Below, in pieces: positions 19,999-32,790 of a stretch of 64,000 bases of DNA (positions within the stretch are counted from its first letter, which is position 1; every line of letters begins with the position of its first letter). The notes below the pieces were generated by a model. It did no database searches and had not been told where the DNA came from. It saw only the letters and a list, made by a program, of their open reading frames with translations. The translations under genes and the position numbers were made by a program. Origin of the DNA: Chaenocephalus aceratus (lineage: Eukaryota; Chordata; Actinopteri; Perciformes; Channichthyidae); NCBI GenBank assembly GCA_023974075.1, contig CM043800.1, positions 43,684,008 to 43,748,007 on the forward strand, written 5' to 3'.

Positions 19999-21727
19999 AT
20001 GTCTAAGCCAGTTAAACGTTGTGCTGTTGTTGTCTGCAAGACAGGGGACTGCATGCGATGCCATCAGTGGAAAAAGAAATGAATCTGTGGCTAGACTTCA
20101 TTTACAAGGGACATGTGCCAGAAGACCACGGCAGATTTCTGTTTGTGTGTTCCAAACATTTTACGACGGACATGTTTATGAACTTGTCTCAAGTCCAACA
20201 CGGATATGCCTCCAAAGTAATGCTAAACCCGGGATCAATACCAACCATCCGGGACCAGGCCAGTGAGGACACATCCAATTTTGAAGCTGCAAGTTTTTAT
20301 TTAGCGGTGTTTTTCCTGATAAAGCTATCTCTAGCTTGTAGCATGTAGCATGTAGCTTCGTCGTATCAATGTCTCAAACCCAAATAGCAATCGGTTAGGT
20401 GTTTATATATTTTTGTAGCATTTTATTTTGTACGCTCCGCAGTCTTTGCTTTGTCTTTTATTTGAATTATCAGGCATTTGCTAACATGTTCAGACATACT
20501 GCCCTAATGGCGATCTGTGTGAAGGCTGTAAAGCCACGCCCTAGGCGATAACACAAGTATTTATTCTCCTATTTATTAGTATTTTGTATCCTCTAAAATC
20601 ATATTGAGTAAGTTATAATAACAAACGTAATCTTCTGTAGGTAATTGCCGTTTTTTCCAGCGTTATATGTAAAAGCTTTTGTGATTGTAGTCTGTAAGAA
20701 CGATCAGATATCATCGATCTGTAAGCTAAGCTACGCTACGCTAATGAGACATGCCGTTTTTTCCAGCGTTATATGTAAAAGCTTTTGTGTGTTTACTTGT
20801 TTGCGCACATGAATATAAATGGGGGTGTGTTAGGATACAACACTGTGTATGTATGCGAGGGGACACACACACCACGAGTAAAACTGAGCTAAAGCCCCGT
20901 TGGTCTGTTGTTGTTGACAATGCCTTACCTCTAGCAACAGGCTAATTAGTGGCTAGCACTCATTACAGTCAGTCTACTGAGCTCAGCCCCTCTCCAACAC
21001 ATCACCTGTATTGAGTCAGAAACACAGCATGCACGTTACGGTTCAAAACTAACTCGGATTGGAAAAGGCTTAGCAAAGAGCTTTGCTAAATAGAGAGCTT
21101 TGCTAAATAGAGAGTTTTAGCCCCATCTTTTGGGATTTCAGACTATATTTATCCAAATAGTATTTTCTCATCCTGAATACTAAGTTGAGATGATTTTGTT
21201 CTAACTATGTGTTCTTCTTTACAGGCCAGCACCTCACATACTTACTAATTAGTGACAATTTGTACATCCTTTGCTATTATTTACATTTTTTTTTATCATG
21301 GCGGAAATGAAAGACTGTACCTGGCAGCCCTGCACTACAATGAAAACGCTGAGCGTGCACAAGCCACTACATCCACTGGAAACCCTCTGTATAAACTGCA
21401 GTTCCCAAAGGCCAGGAAGGGAGAATACAGAGCTAAACCAGTAAAGACTGACCCCACATTCCGTAAGTGTTTAAAATATTTATTATACAACTATTTACAA
21501 ATATAAAATAAAAAAATTAGAAAGAAGTTTCAGTTTTTTACATGCATATACTAATCTAAACCACATTTTTTGTTGCGCTTTTTTTACCATTGCACAGCCT
21601 TACGTGGCCAACTTGATGGACCTCATCTTCGACCAAGTCTTTGTGGACCCTGCACCATTATGAGCGACCTGACAGGGAGGAGGTCATCGCCGGGTATGCT
21701 ACACGGTTCAATTTGGCTGCTGTCTGA
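19999..21727 (+). pseudogene. THAP-domain transposase-like gene (right arm)
   Basis: The exon structure is that of the left arm: THAP exon 19999-20285, exon B about 21287-21465 (ALHYNENAERAQATT, KTDPTF, then a GTAAGT donor) and exon C from 21598 (YVANLMDLIFDQVF). Here the start codon region is intact (MSKPVKRCAVVVCKTGDC), but Gly of the VGC motif is Val and the exon A donor has decayed from GTAAGT to GCAAGT. The frameshift inside the THAP domain is shared, so this copy is also dead. Confidence 0.7.
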
Positions 21728-22202
21728 ACCCAACATCGACATTTCACGGATCAGGAAACTCCCTGCGTATCCTGAGGACAACGCAGGCCGGAATCACCAC
21801 TCTGATCCTGCGTCCAAGGAAGCCCCAGCACCAGCACACAAAGCTTCTGTAAAAATATTTAGTGTCATTTATACAAAATACAAGTAGGCTACATTTAGGT
21901 TTTTTTTATTGGTTTTTTTAACCATTGATTTTGACAATAAAGTTCCGAGTTGATATCAAATGTGTCGTGATTATTCATGTTTGGATGGGTAAAGAATATT
22001 CTGATTTCAAAAGCATAAGGTTGTGTGTGTGGACCTTTTTGTCATACACATGGGTGTGTTATGCCATTGCTGTGTAGTATATAATATAATAGTACATTTA
22101 CAATGAAAGATTGCATAAAGCCATACACACCAGTATTTATTTCCATGAACAATATTAGCATTCGTTTTACAATTTCAGTCAAAACAAAAAAACCACTCAC
22201 TG

Positions 22203-22968
22203 CTCTATTTGCCTCAACTGTAGTCCGCCATGTTCTGCTCTGTAAATATTCAACGCATTCTGCAGGGAGAACACATTTAGGCACACAGGCTCCAATCCAG
22301 GATGGTCCACCATACAGGTTACAGAGTCCTCAAGTTACTGCATCCATCTTGACACATTGTGATAAACATATATTGAATGACATGTGAAAAATGTATTTAA
22401 ACAGACAACTTAGTGAAGCTGTCAAAAATGTTACCTGTGGTATCTCCATGCAGCACACATTCTCCGTTCAGAAGGCATCGTGGCGCAATTTGCACAAAGA
22501 AGTCAATAACTGAGCTTTTAAAAACACATGAAAATGCACACATTGCTGACAACTGAGGTGTTGTTGGAGTTATACTTTTTATCATCCTAAGTTATTCAAC
22601 TTTCCAACGGTTGTTGCACGATGTTGGAAGAAAAGGACTGTAAACTATTAATAAACGCAATGAGGCCATTGTATATATGCTGAAAATATGAATGTCTCCC
22701 TTTATAAATATATATATATATCGCTGTTTTTGCGTTACAAACTGTACACATTGCATTCTTGCTAAGTAGCCAAAATATGAACGGAATAAGGAGCAAGCAT
22801 CGTAACAGAGTAAAATAAATAGGGACAACAGCTTGTCAGCTAACCATTCAGAAACGTCCTGCTGCGACCGAGATGTTTGCACCTCCACCAAAACCTCCGC
22901 TGCTTCAGGGTCAGTTTCTGGATCAAATTGATAATATGCTTGAACACATGCATTGCTCTGAGATGACA
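22203..22968 (-). pseudogene. P2X7 C-terminus-like gene, degenerate (right arm)
   Basis: This is the inverted copy of 8299-9068 with the same three blocks (AYYQFDPE, CANCATMPSERR, CxVDHPGLEPVC). A few substitutions separate it from the left copy, such as ACA for GCA in FDPEADPE. It runs opposite to the THAP gene, so the two genes of the element converge toward its middle. Confidence 0.6.
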
Positions 22969-23255
22969 TGTTTATTCGACACTCGTAATCACAGCAAGCA
23001 TGGTAACGTGACTCTCGCCGGCTCATGCCTGCTCTTCTGCAGGGGGGCGTGGTCAGCTGCTGCTCAGAATTTTCAAAGACGGGCTTGGAATAGAGCGAAA
23101 ATGAGCGAAACGAGGCATGTCTAAAAAATGATCTGTTTGGTATTTTGTAAAATAAAATGTATAAATATACCTTATATAGGTATGGTCATACACTATATCA
23201 TTTAAATATAGCATGATAGGTCTCCTTTAAGTCTTTTGTCACAAACTTTGCAGAT

Positions 23256-24372
23256 CTATTTTTCCTCTCCTGTGTGGATTAGCATGTGTGCCTTTAAATG
23301 TCCACTTGAGGAAAAAGATTTTTTACAGACTGAGCAGCTGAATGGTTTATCTCCTGTGTGGAATCTCATGTGTATCTTTAAATATCCACTTGATGAAAAA
23401 GATTTCTTACAGACTGAGCAGGTGAATGGTTTCTCTCCTGTGTGGATTATCATGTGTGCCTTTAAATGTCCACTTGATGAAAAAGATTTCTTACAGACTG
23501 AGCAGCTGAATGGATTATCTCCTGTGTGGACTCTCATGTGTATCTTTAAACTTCCACTATGTGAAAAATCTTTCTTACAGACTGAGCAGGTGAATGGTTT
23601 CTCTCCTGTGTGGACTCATTTGTTTCTTTAAATCTCCACTATATGAAAAAGATTTCTTACAGACTGAGCAGGTGAATTGTTTCTCTCCTGTGTGGACTCT
23701 CATGTGTCTCTTTAAATGTTCACTCCGTGAAAAAGATTTCTTACAGACTGAGCAGGTGAATGGTTTCTCTCCTGTGTGGATTAGCATGTGTTTCTTTACA
23801 TTTCCACTCCTTGAAAAAGATTTCTTACAGACTGAGCAGCTGAATGGTTTCTTTTCAGCACTACGTCGTGGATCACAGACAGATTCATGTCTATTTTTCA
23901 GTGAGTTTGAGCCTGATGCAGATTCTTTGGTGTCTTTCCAATCAGCACTGTCTTCGGTGTCAGGTTCAGAAGAGTCTCCAGCGTCAGGTTCAGAAGAGTC
24001 TCTAGTGTCAGGTTCAGAAGAGTCTTCAATGTGGTCCTTAGTCTTTGATTGCTCTCTGCTCTCTGGATCTGAGTTCCTGGCTGGTTCTGGTCCTCGACAG
24101 TCATCTCCATCAGCTTCTGTTTCCATGTGTTCAGTTTGTCTTTGATGAGGCTCAGAGGACTGAGGTTTCTCTTCATCATCTTCACTTTTCACAGGGCCAG
24201 GAGTGAAAGTGGACTTGGTGATATCAGCCTCCTCCAGCTCCTGAAGCTGCTCTCCCTCCTGTTCCTGCTTAATGTGTGGGGGGGGGCTCTGGGTCCTCCT
24301 GGTCCATACTGGTGCTGCACTCCTGCTGGTCAGGGAGAAGCTCTTCTTTAACCACCACCAGCTGCTGGACGT
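23256..24372 (-). pseudogene. C2H2 zinc-finger gene, main exon, seven fingers (right arm)
   Basis: This is the inverted copy of 6643-8011. The acceptor is at 24372 and the [11 protein letters not shown] start is the same. It shares the nine-C frameshift (24258-24266) and the 2-bp deletion after finger 3. Finger 3 here keeps GGA (Gly) where the left copy has TGA, but its first histidine is Q. Only seven fingers remain; exactly 252 bp, three 84-bp finger units, are absent relative to the left arm. Whichever state is ancestral, the change is a clean repeat-unit event. Confidence 0.9.
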
Positions 24373-24952
24373 CTGCAGGAAACAGGAAACACAGTCAGAA
24401 CAAACTGTTAAGTGTTAGCATTTAAAAACCACATCACCATTACAATGGGAGACATTTTGCAGCCCTAATTAATGCCTTTGTTTTTATATTTTCACATTAT
24501 CTTTCTTAGTCCCACCTATTGTGTATTTGTGTGGGCTCAAGTCACCTCATGTAGCCCAGCCCCTTTCCACTTCCAGTTAAAAATGTAAAAGTATTTTTTC
24601 TTCTGGCGTAGCACTAGCCGCAATGTAAACAAGGAATTGTATTTGGGATCGTTCACAGATACACTACTCCTACAGTATAGAATGAAAATACTCTGTTACA
24701 AATTAAAATCCTGCATTCAAACCTAATTTAAGTAAAAGTATGCAAGTATTAACAGAACATTTGACGGCACCTTCTTATGAAACGGTAATGATGGTGCAGT
24801 AAAATGTTCCCTGTCAGTGTTTAATTTATGTTGTTTCTTGATCATTTGGTATGTTGCATTTTACTGCTGTACATGTTCAAAGTTGCGCTTGTATAAATGA
24901 TTATAGATGAGGGAACCTGCTAAATGTTCAAATATGTGTGTTTTTTTATATA

Positions 24953-25096
24953 CAGTACCAGTCAAAAGTTTGGACACCTTCTCATTCAATGTTTTTTGCT
25001 TATTTTAATTTGTTTCTACTTTGCAGATTAACACTGAAGACATCACAACTATGAAAGAACACATATGGAATTAGCTAGTTAACAAAAAAGTGTTCA
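24953..25096 (+). mobile_element. Tc1/mariner terminus, truncated (right arm)
   Basis: CAGTACCAGTCAAAAG follows TA at 24951-24952. This is the inverted copy of 5919-6062 with the same truncation against the hAT sequence. Confidence 0.85.
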
Positions 25097-25996
25097 ACAT
25101 AATTATTACATTCAAATGAAGTACATTATTCAAGTTTATATTAACTAATAACTTTGGATAATATATCCATAGACTGTATATAAATATATAATAATAACAC
25201 GGGAGAACACGGGAGAAATGAGCGGAATTGCACTCTCGTTTCCTCTCTCCCCCCCCCCTCTCTCTTCTGACAGCCCGTATCTCGTGCAGCTCACTGATCC
25301 AGTAGTGACCCGACAGTAAAGAATAAATATATTTATAATTAGTTTAGGTTGTTCCAAAGGTAGATAAAATAGCTAGACTACGTGTGTTAGGTCTAACTTG
25401 AAGTGTGTGTCACCGGTCAGTCACCGCGGGCGGAGATCCGGGAGAGCTTTCTGACGGAAACTCTGTAGCATACATTATATATTTACTATTTAGAGCAATA
25501 AAAGTAACTATTCTTAACACAGCATTGCAGAAATATAATTAAGACCTGAGAAAGCATGAATTGACAACTGTTTATTTATCGGAAGGCAACGAACATACAG
25601 TATCCAACATTCCATGCTCAGGGCATGTAGATTTTGAAGAAACTAATAATAATAATAGCCTATGCTCGGCTAAAGTGCAGTAGGCCTATATAGCAAATAT
25701 GTTATCCTTCCTATGGAATAAAAGCTAAATGTGCACTGCTCAACACTTTTTTCAAATCAAAAGAAACCATTATAGCCTATATAAAAGGCAATACAAATCA
25801 ATGCCAATAGAAGGAACAAAAAATACATTTCAATAGACGGAACAAAATACAGGGCCTTTCTAAAAATAAGCCTACTTCAAATGTAGACAATATTTAAATG
25901 GAAACAACGAAAGATATAGCCAAATAATATAAAACATTCCTCCTCAACATGTAGGCCTACATGTTTTTACAACCTGCCGTGGCTATTCTTTAGGCC

Positions 25997-28900
25997 TACT
26001 TCATGTTTATCAACGGCAAGTTCTTGTTGATGAATATAAGCATCTCCGCATTTTTGGAAGTCAGCCTGTTCCTCTTTTCATCTACAACATTTGCTGCTGT
26101 GCTGAAAAGTCGCTCGCTATCTACACTTGTGCACGGCGCGCTGAGTTAAGCTTGTGCAGCTTCTGCGAGTGCAGGGAAGCGGCTTTTATTGTCTTGCCAA
26201 AAAGCAAGCGGCTGTCCTCTTCGTGGGAGAAGTGGCTCTGACAAGTAGAGATTCATCTGTGATGCGTATTGACTGCCGTCGTTGCTGCCAGCACCATGTT
26301 CCACATCTCCATCCAGTAATTCCTCATACATAGCCTGCAAAGTGCCAGCTCGGGGTAATTTCTCCGGGGACTCGGAGCCGCTCGCCTCCGAACGTTTCTC
26401 ATGCTGTTCTGGGCTCGAGTCTGAACGGGTGGCCAGGATACCCAAACGCAGAACACGTAGCTGTGGCTTGAGTGCGTCTGGGAAATATCGGTCTTTGTAC
26501 CTTTTTAACCATAAAACGAAACAGAAAACAACGTTATTATTTATTTTATGTATTTCTACAGGTTAGGTTATTTGCAGGTTTATAGCCATATATAGCCTAC
26601 ATTGCACAACTCTCAAGTGTTTTTTTTTAAAATTAATTCTAAGAAAATTGAACCTATAGCATTCCTTTTACCAATAGCATATTTATTTTATTATGTAATT
26701 TAGCCTGCATAACATACATATTTACGAAGTAGGCCTAGGTCTATTTGTTTTCTCACCTCGGATCCAGAAGTGTGGCAATTGCATACAGGCGCTGAGACCA
26801 AATGTCACCGAATCGCCTCTGGATCGCTTCCAACAAGATGGCTTTTGACGTTTTCACGCCATGGTCCGTCTCAGCTGTTGTCTCAAAGAGACGCGTAAGA
26901 GCTCTAATGGATGGTATAACATCTGCAGCAGATGCAGATGATGAGCTGATCTGTTGCGTTAGCTCTTCGAATGGTGTGAGGAGGGAAGACATATTTTCAA
27001 TCAATTTCCACTGATGGCTGGTGAGCGTTGAAGGCAGGTCATAGTCAGCTGCATATGCAGATAGTGCCTGTTTCTGTTAAAGTAAACTCTGCAGCATATA
27101 CAAAGTACTATTCCACCGTGTGGCTACATCTTGTTGTAGTCTTTTTGTAGGTTGGCCAAGTTGGTGCTGAATAGTTTGGAGTCGTGAGTATGCTAATGGT
27201 GAATGTTTAAAATGACCGACGATCCGTCTCCCTGCAGCTGTCATGTCAGAAATGCTTCGCTGTGACAATACTCCCTCGTTCACAACGAGCTGGAGTGTGT
27301 GTGCCATACAGGGTAGGCTGGGTAAATCTGCATCCTTCATGGCCTTTACCATGTTGTTTGCGTTATCCCTTAGAACAGGGATGGGCAAATGGCGGCCCGC
27401 GGGCCGCATGCGGCCCCCACCTCCTCTTTTTGCGGCCCTCAGATTAATTTATAAACAACGTAATTAATAATAAAAAAAATAATTTAGAATTTTTTTTTAT
27501 TTTTTTTTTTACTTGTAGTACTGATACCGTCCACTAGACTCCTAGTTACGTCGCGAGCTGCGTAGATGATTTCAATACCGCGAAATAATCTGTGACGCAT
27601 TTGTGTGTATTGTGTTTGTTTCCTGGGGAAACCCTCACAAGAAACACTGGCTGTTGTTATGCCTGCTGTGACGTTAAGTTGCCTCTTGTAATTATGCCTT
27701 TACAAGCTTAAAAGTTGTTTTTATCATCTGAATTTGGCGAAACAAGTTTAATATTCTTAAAACCAAGACTTTGTTTATTTGAAATCAGATGAAAACGAAC
27801 TGTAACGGACCCTGCAGTGTTATCTATGATTACTACGCTTTTCATTCATAATTTCAGCAGGAGGGAGGGGGAGTGGTGCTGAGGAACAGCAGTCTGACAG
27901 GTGTCTGTGTGGACATTCCCCTTATTGTGGAATAAGGGGAATGCAGAGACAGGCTACAAGTGGTTTAGGTTCAAGTTAGACAACTAATGTCAGGGTTAGT
28001 GTTCATGACTTGATGTGTATGTCATCTAATGGTTCATCTCAATACACACACATTTCCCGTGCTTTCCAATAGTTTAAAATAGTTGTATTCCACTGTTTAA
28101 TAACCTGTTCAATACAAACATGCCACTTGTAAAAATAAAATAACATTTCTGTGAACTGATATTTGTTTAGTGGCTTATTAGAGGATGTTCCCATTTTTTG
28201 GGGATGTTCCCTTTGATTGTAAAATGTCAATGAAGATGTCAGACTTAGTATATTTGTTAATAATTACATACAACACATGGAATTTGTGTGCGTGTGTGTT
28301 CCAAGTGAATCTGCGGCCCCCTGGTGGCCAGTACATCAATGATGTGGCCCCCACCACCATCAAAGTTGCCCATCCCTGCCTTAGAATAACGTGGACCTTT
28401 TCTGTGGGAATTCCCCAGGATCGGAACATCTCACGGAATGCAGCAGTCAGAGCCTCCGCTGTGTGTGACCCTGGGAATTCTTGACACTGAAGAACAACGT
28501 TGTGTGGTTTGAAGTCCTGATCAATGAAGTGCGCAGTTAAACTTAACATGGACATGGGACATGCACTCGAGCTCCAGGTGGCACTGGTAAAACTAACTGA
28601 TGTGATATTGTCCTTTAAAATGCTGTCTATGTGTGTATACACTGTTTGGTATAATTGTGGCAGGCATACGTCTGTGAAATATTTACGCCCTGGAAGGATA
28701 TAGCGTGGATCCAAGGTGGTAATAAGTTGTCGGAACCCGGCATCCTCCACTACAGAAAGAGGCTGCTGATCAAGTCCAATAAATTCCATTACCTTTGCTG
28801 TTATTTATTTTGACTTCTTGCTGTCCCTGCTATAGGGTTCCTGCCATTTACATGTTTCACTCACTGTCAACTGAGTGGATGACGGAGGTTTTACTGACTT

Positions 28901-29092
28901 AGCGCTGGCTTGCCTTTCATACTCGCCGTATACTTTGATGTAATGAACTCTCAAATGTCTAATTAAATTTGTGGTATTAAATTGTCGTTGTTTTGTTCCA
29001 CCACGGGGGATTTCTGCTGCGCACTCGCTGCATACCGCTATTGTAATGTCCGTTTCGGACACCTTGAAATATTGCCAGACTGGTGAAGCCAT
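25997..29092 (-). pseudogene. ZBED-like hAT transposase pseudogene (right arm)
   Basis: The BED-finger exon is 29092-28805 and the core is 28789-28387 continuing at 27367-26753. The dimerisation block ends at 25997. The 5-bp deletion of the left copy is absent, so the frame continues through MTAAGRRIVGHFKHS and RLQQDVATRWNSTLYMLQ to a shared stop. The other shared breaks are the TAA after the BED exon and the stop near 26150. The catalytic core is split by the 1-kb insertion at LRDNANNM. Confidence 0.9.
27376..28378. mobile_element. Non-autonomous hAT inserted only in the right arm
   Basis: The ends CAGGGATGGGCAA and TTGCCCATCCCTG are perfect inverses. The 8-bp target duplication CCTTAGAA (27368-27375 and 28379-28386) is exact, and the left arm shows the empty site. 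There is no transposase inside. It is 1003 bp long, with CCGC-rich subterminal parts typical of Charlie-type hATs. It must be younger than the arm duplication, unless the left copy was restored by gene conversion. Confidence 0.95.
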
Positions 29093-31343
29093 TTTGTCAG
29101 TTTATTTTGCCGCGTCCAGAGAAAAAAAGTGTTATGTATTTCACGTCATCATTTTACGTCATGCGATCGGCTCTCGCGATCGGCATGTTTAGAGGGCACC
29201 GATCGATCGGTAGACAGTGAATATCGGCCGATATCGATCGGTGACCGATCAATCGGAGCATCCCTAGTTTTTAGTCTTACGCATCCGACCTGGAAAACTT
29301 TGCAGCCAATCTTATTTGTTACAGTGTATCGTGCACCAGGTCCTTATTCAGAATTCTTATCAGAATTCTCTGAGTTTTTATCAACTTTGGTTCTTAAAAC
29401 AGACAAAGTAATTATCGTAGGTGACTTTAATATTCATGTTGACGATGATAAAAATAGCCTTACTGTTGCATTTAACTCTATATTAGATTCTGTTGGTTTC
29501 TATCAGAGTGTAAATAAACCAACCCACTGCTATAATCACACTCTCGACCTTGTTCTGACTTATGGTATTGAAATTGAGCTACTATTAGTCGAACCGCATA
29601 ATCCTGCTTTATCCGACCATTTCTTAGTAACTTTTTTAGTACTATTACGAGACTACAAAGCATTGGTCAAAAGCTCCTGCAGCAGAAACCTATCTATTAG
29701 TGCTATAGCCAAATTTAAGGAAGAGATTCCACCAATACTTAACTCGATAGCATGTCTGCATGTAGGGGAGGAAACTTATACAAAATGTACACCACCCCAA
29801 ATTGATCATGTTGTTGATAGTGCTACATATGCGCTGCGAATATAATTAGACTGTTGCTCCTTTGAAAAAGAAGAAAATAAAACATAGATTAGCTCCATGG
29901 CATAATGCCGAAACCCGCAAAATAAAGCAAAAGTCTAGACAACTTGAAAGGATATGGCATTCCACTAAACTTGAAGAATCTCGTTTAATTTGGCATATTA
30001 CTCTCAATGAATATAAGAAAGCACTGCGTAAAGCGAGAGCAGCCTACTACTCTTCATTAATAGATGAGAATAAGAATAACGCAAGATTTCTTCTCAGCAC
30101 TGTAGCCAGGCTGACAGAGAGCCACAGCTCGATTGAGCCTTCTATTCCCATAGCACTCAGTAGTAATGATTTGATGTGCTTTTTTAACGATAAAATGGTT
30201 ACTCTTAGAAACAAAATTAATGACCTCTTGCCTTTGACCAGTATAGTGTTATCAACAGCTCCCGGAAACGTAAGTTCTAATATTACACTAGATAGTAAAC
30301 TAGAATGCTTTTCAGCCATTAACCTTGAACAATTACATTCAATGATTCTCTCTTCAAACCATCAACGTGCATGTTAGACCCAATTCCAACTAAGCTGTTG
30401 AAGGAAGTTTTTCCATTAATTAGCACTTCTTTATTAAATATTATGAATATGTCTTTATTATCAGGCTATGTTCCACAATCATTCAAAGTAGCAGTGATAA
30501 AACCGCTTCTTAAAAAGCACAACCTCGATCCACAGGTTTTAGCCAACTATAGACCTATTTCTAATCTTGCGTTCCTTTCAAAAATTCTTGAGAAAGCGGT
30601 CGTAAAACAGTTGTGTGATTACTTAAAAAACAATGATTTATTTGAAGATTTTCAGTCTGGCTTTAGAACACATCATAGCACAGAGACAGCTCTGGTTAAA
30701 GTCACAAATGACATTCTAATAGCCTCAGACAAGGGACTTGTCTCTATTCTTGTTTTGCTCGATCTCAGTCCTGCATATGATACTATCGACCATGATATCC
30801 TATTGCAAAGACTAGAGCACTTCGTTGGCATACAGGGAACTGCTTTAGGCTGGTTTAGGTCCTATCTGAACGCTCTCAGTTTGTACGTGTTAACGATGAA
30901 TCTTCCACGCAAACCAAAGTGAGCCATGGAGTGCCACAGGGCTCAGTGCTCGGACCTATTTTGTTCACATTATATATGCTTCTGTTAGGCAATATTATAA
31001 GGAATCATTCTGTAAACTTTCATTGTTATGCGGATGATACTCAACTATATTTATCAATCAAGCCTGATGAAATTAATCATCTAAATAAAATTCAAGACTG
31101 CCTTAAGGACTTAAAAACGTGGATGACCTTAAACTTTTTGATGTTAAATTCGACCAAAACTGAAGTTATTGTACTTGGCCCGAAGAATCTACGAAACAAA
31201 TTATCTAAAGATATACTAACTATGGATGGCATTAATTTGGCCTCCAGTGAGACTGTAAGGAATCTTGGTGTTATAATGATCAGGATTTATCCTTTAACGC
31301 CCACTAAAATCAATTTCAAAGATCGCCTACTTCCATCATACAC

Positions 31344-32192
31344 ATGGCGGACACTGCACCACGAAGCTCGGTTGCTCCTGTCTTTAGCCGGACTTTCAGC
31401 CGGTCTCGGGTAAAACCTGAGATCTACACTACGGTTGACGGTAAAGTTATTGTGGAGGATGAGCTTCTTAACTTCCTTGCTGTAAAAATTAAGACATTAA
31501 GCCAGGATGAGATCGTCCTGTTGGCTGCAAACACGTTTGATTCTGAGTGGATAGAATCCTCGAAGAAAGTATTGTTTGATCTTTGCCCAACTACACAGCG
31601 GAACGTTTCCCATAAAGGGGAAAAGAAAGACATCAACAATATAAAAAGTTGCCTTAAAGTAATGAACGAGTGTGGAGAAAACACTCCCAGATTTGTTTCT
31701 TATTACTTGGATGAACTGCCGCCGGTGACATTTACTAACATGGATGTCTCAAGCCTACTTGGGAGAATGGAGCAGCTGTGCTCTGAGGTCTGCTCTATGA
31801 AGCACGCAATGCAGCTACAGGCTGATGTAAGCGAAGATCTTCGTGCTATCACAGTGGAGATCGATCGCCGCGTGTGTGTACAAGAGCGCTCCACTGACCT
31901 GACACGGGGCCTTGATGGCTCAGATGCGGTGGACGAGGCCCGCCTGGACGGCACAGCACTGGGGGCAGCACAGGCAGGAGCCCCAAACTTGGGCTTCGGA
32001 GTGAGGGCTGCGGCGGGGGCCTCTGCTCTGAACGTGGAGAGGGCTACAACAATGGATAGTCCCAGTGGATCAACGTTTTTGCCCGGCTCTCCAAAGTGGA
32101 GTCATGTTGTGAAAAAAGGCCGACGTCATGCCTCAGAGAAGGCTGCTGATAAACCAAGATTGCGCACTGTTGCTCCCCAGCGGAAAAAATAA
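31344..32192 (+). CDS. ORF1 protein of the inserted LINE (282 codons)
   Basis: The ATG lies seven bases into the element. The N-terminal half (to residue about 130) is helical and unlike the L1 ORF1. Residues about 140-180 (SLLGRMEQLCSEVCSMKHAM) look like a short coiled coil, and the last 100 residues are low complexity and basic. It probably binds the element RNA, by analogy with other LINE ORF1s. A further ORF1 segment (NLDAETLSVYLKEKLGREVP, 32280-32460) continues in another frame, so the open stretch ends early by frameshift. I do not know the family of the fold. Confidence 0.7.
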   Translation: MADTAPRSSVAPVFSRTFSRSRVKPEIYTTVDGKVIVEDELLNFLAVKIKTLSQDEIVLLAANTFDSEWIESSKKVLFDLCPTTQRNVSHKGEKKDINNIKSCLKVMNECGENTPRFVSYYLDELPPVTFTNMDVSSLLGRMEQLCSEVCSMKHAMQLQADVSEDLRAITVEIDRRVCVQERSTDLTRGLDGSDAVDEARLDGTALGAAQAGAPNLGFGVRAAAGASALNVERATTMDSPSGSTFLPGSPKWSHVVKKGRRHASEKAADKPRLRTVAPQRKK

Positions 32193-32790
32193 ATCCGGTA
32201 ACGTACCTATTGTTGGCACCGGAGCTGCTGGCAACATCAAAGTGATCAAGACTAAGCTGGTGAGTGTTTTTGCTTCCAAGTTCTCACCAGAACCTAGATG
32301 CTGAAACTTTGTCTGTGTATCTTAAAGAAAAACTTGGCCGTGAGGTGCCTGTTGCCAAAAAATTGGCACTATACACGGTAGATACGGTTCATTTAAAGTA
32401 TCTGCTGAATGCAATGAGGTCAGCGAAATGTACAATCCGGAGATTGGCCAGAAGGGGCATTTGTCCGGCGATATTATGAGCCGCGCAGCGCGGGAGTTAT
32501 CGGCTCAAACACTGCACCTAATGCGGGGGGAATGAGTGTCGCCTGGCTGGTGGCAATGGGGCACTCACTTGTCTCGCTAATGACCTATTCGGGGTCTTGT
32601 CGTACAAACTGTCGTGGCCTTCGTATGGGCCAGAGCGCAGGGGATAAAGCCGCGCCTTTAGTTGACCACCTTCTGGAGAACTGGGCATACTATGTAGGCA
32701 AGAGACATTTTAGCGAAGCAAGACCTGGAAAAACTAAACTCTTTCAATGATAATTTCCATGGAGCTGGGAAGTCTACTACTGACAGTGGC

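Larger units (their letters stand above)
19661..23226. mobile_element. TTAA-flanked THAP transposon, Kolobok-like (right arm)
   Basis: This is the counterpart of 8041-11613. It has the same inverted ends, an intact TTAA at 23227-23230 and CTAA at 19657-19660. The two copies differ by a handful of bases, for example the THAP start reads MSKPVK here where the left copy has a stop. Confidence 0.75.
25097..29266 (-). mobile_element. hAT element with BED-finger transposase (right arm)
   Basis: This is the counterpart of 2783-5918. Its terminus ends CCCTA at 29266 and has 12-14 bp more subterminal GATCG sequence than the left copy, which has suffered a small deletion there. It is interrupted by a younger hAT at 27376-28378. 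Confidence 0.85.

Noticed and set aside
31344..31700. Continuation of the host LINE into the inserted LINE as one long protein
   Set aside because: The left arm shows the uninterrupted site (CCATC|TACGTAAC), so the apparent fusion is an insertion boundary.
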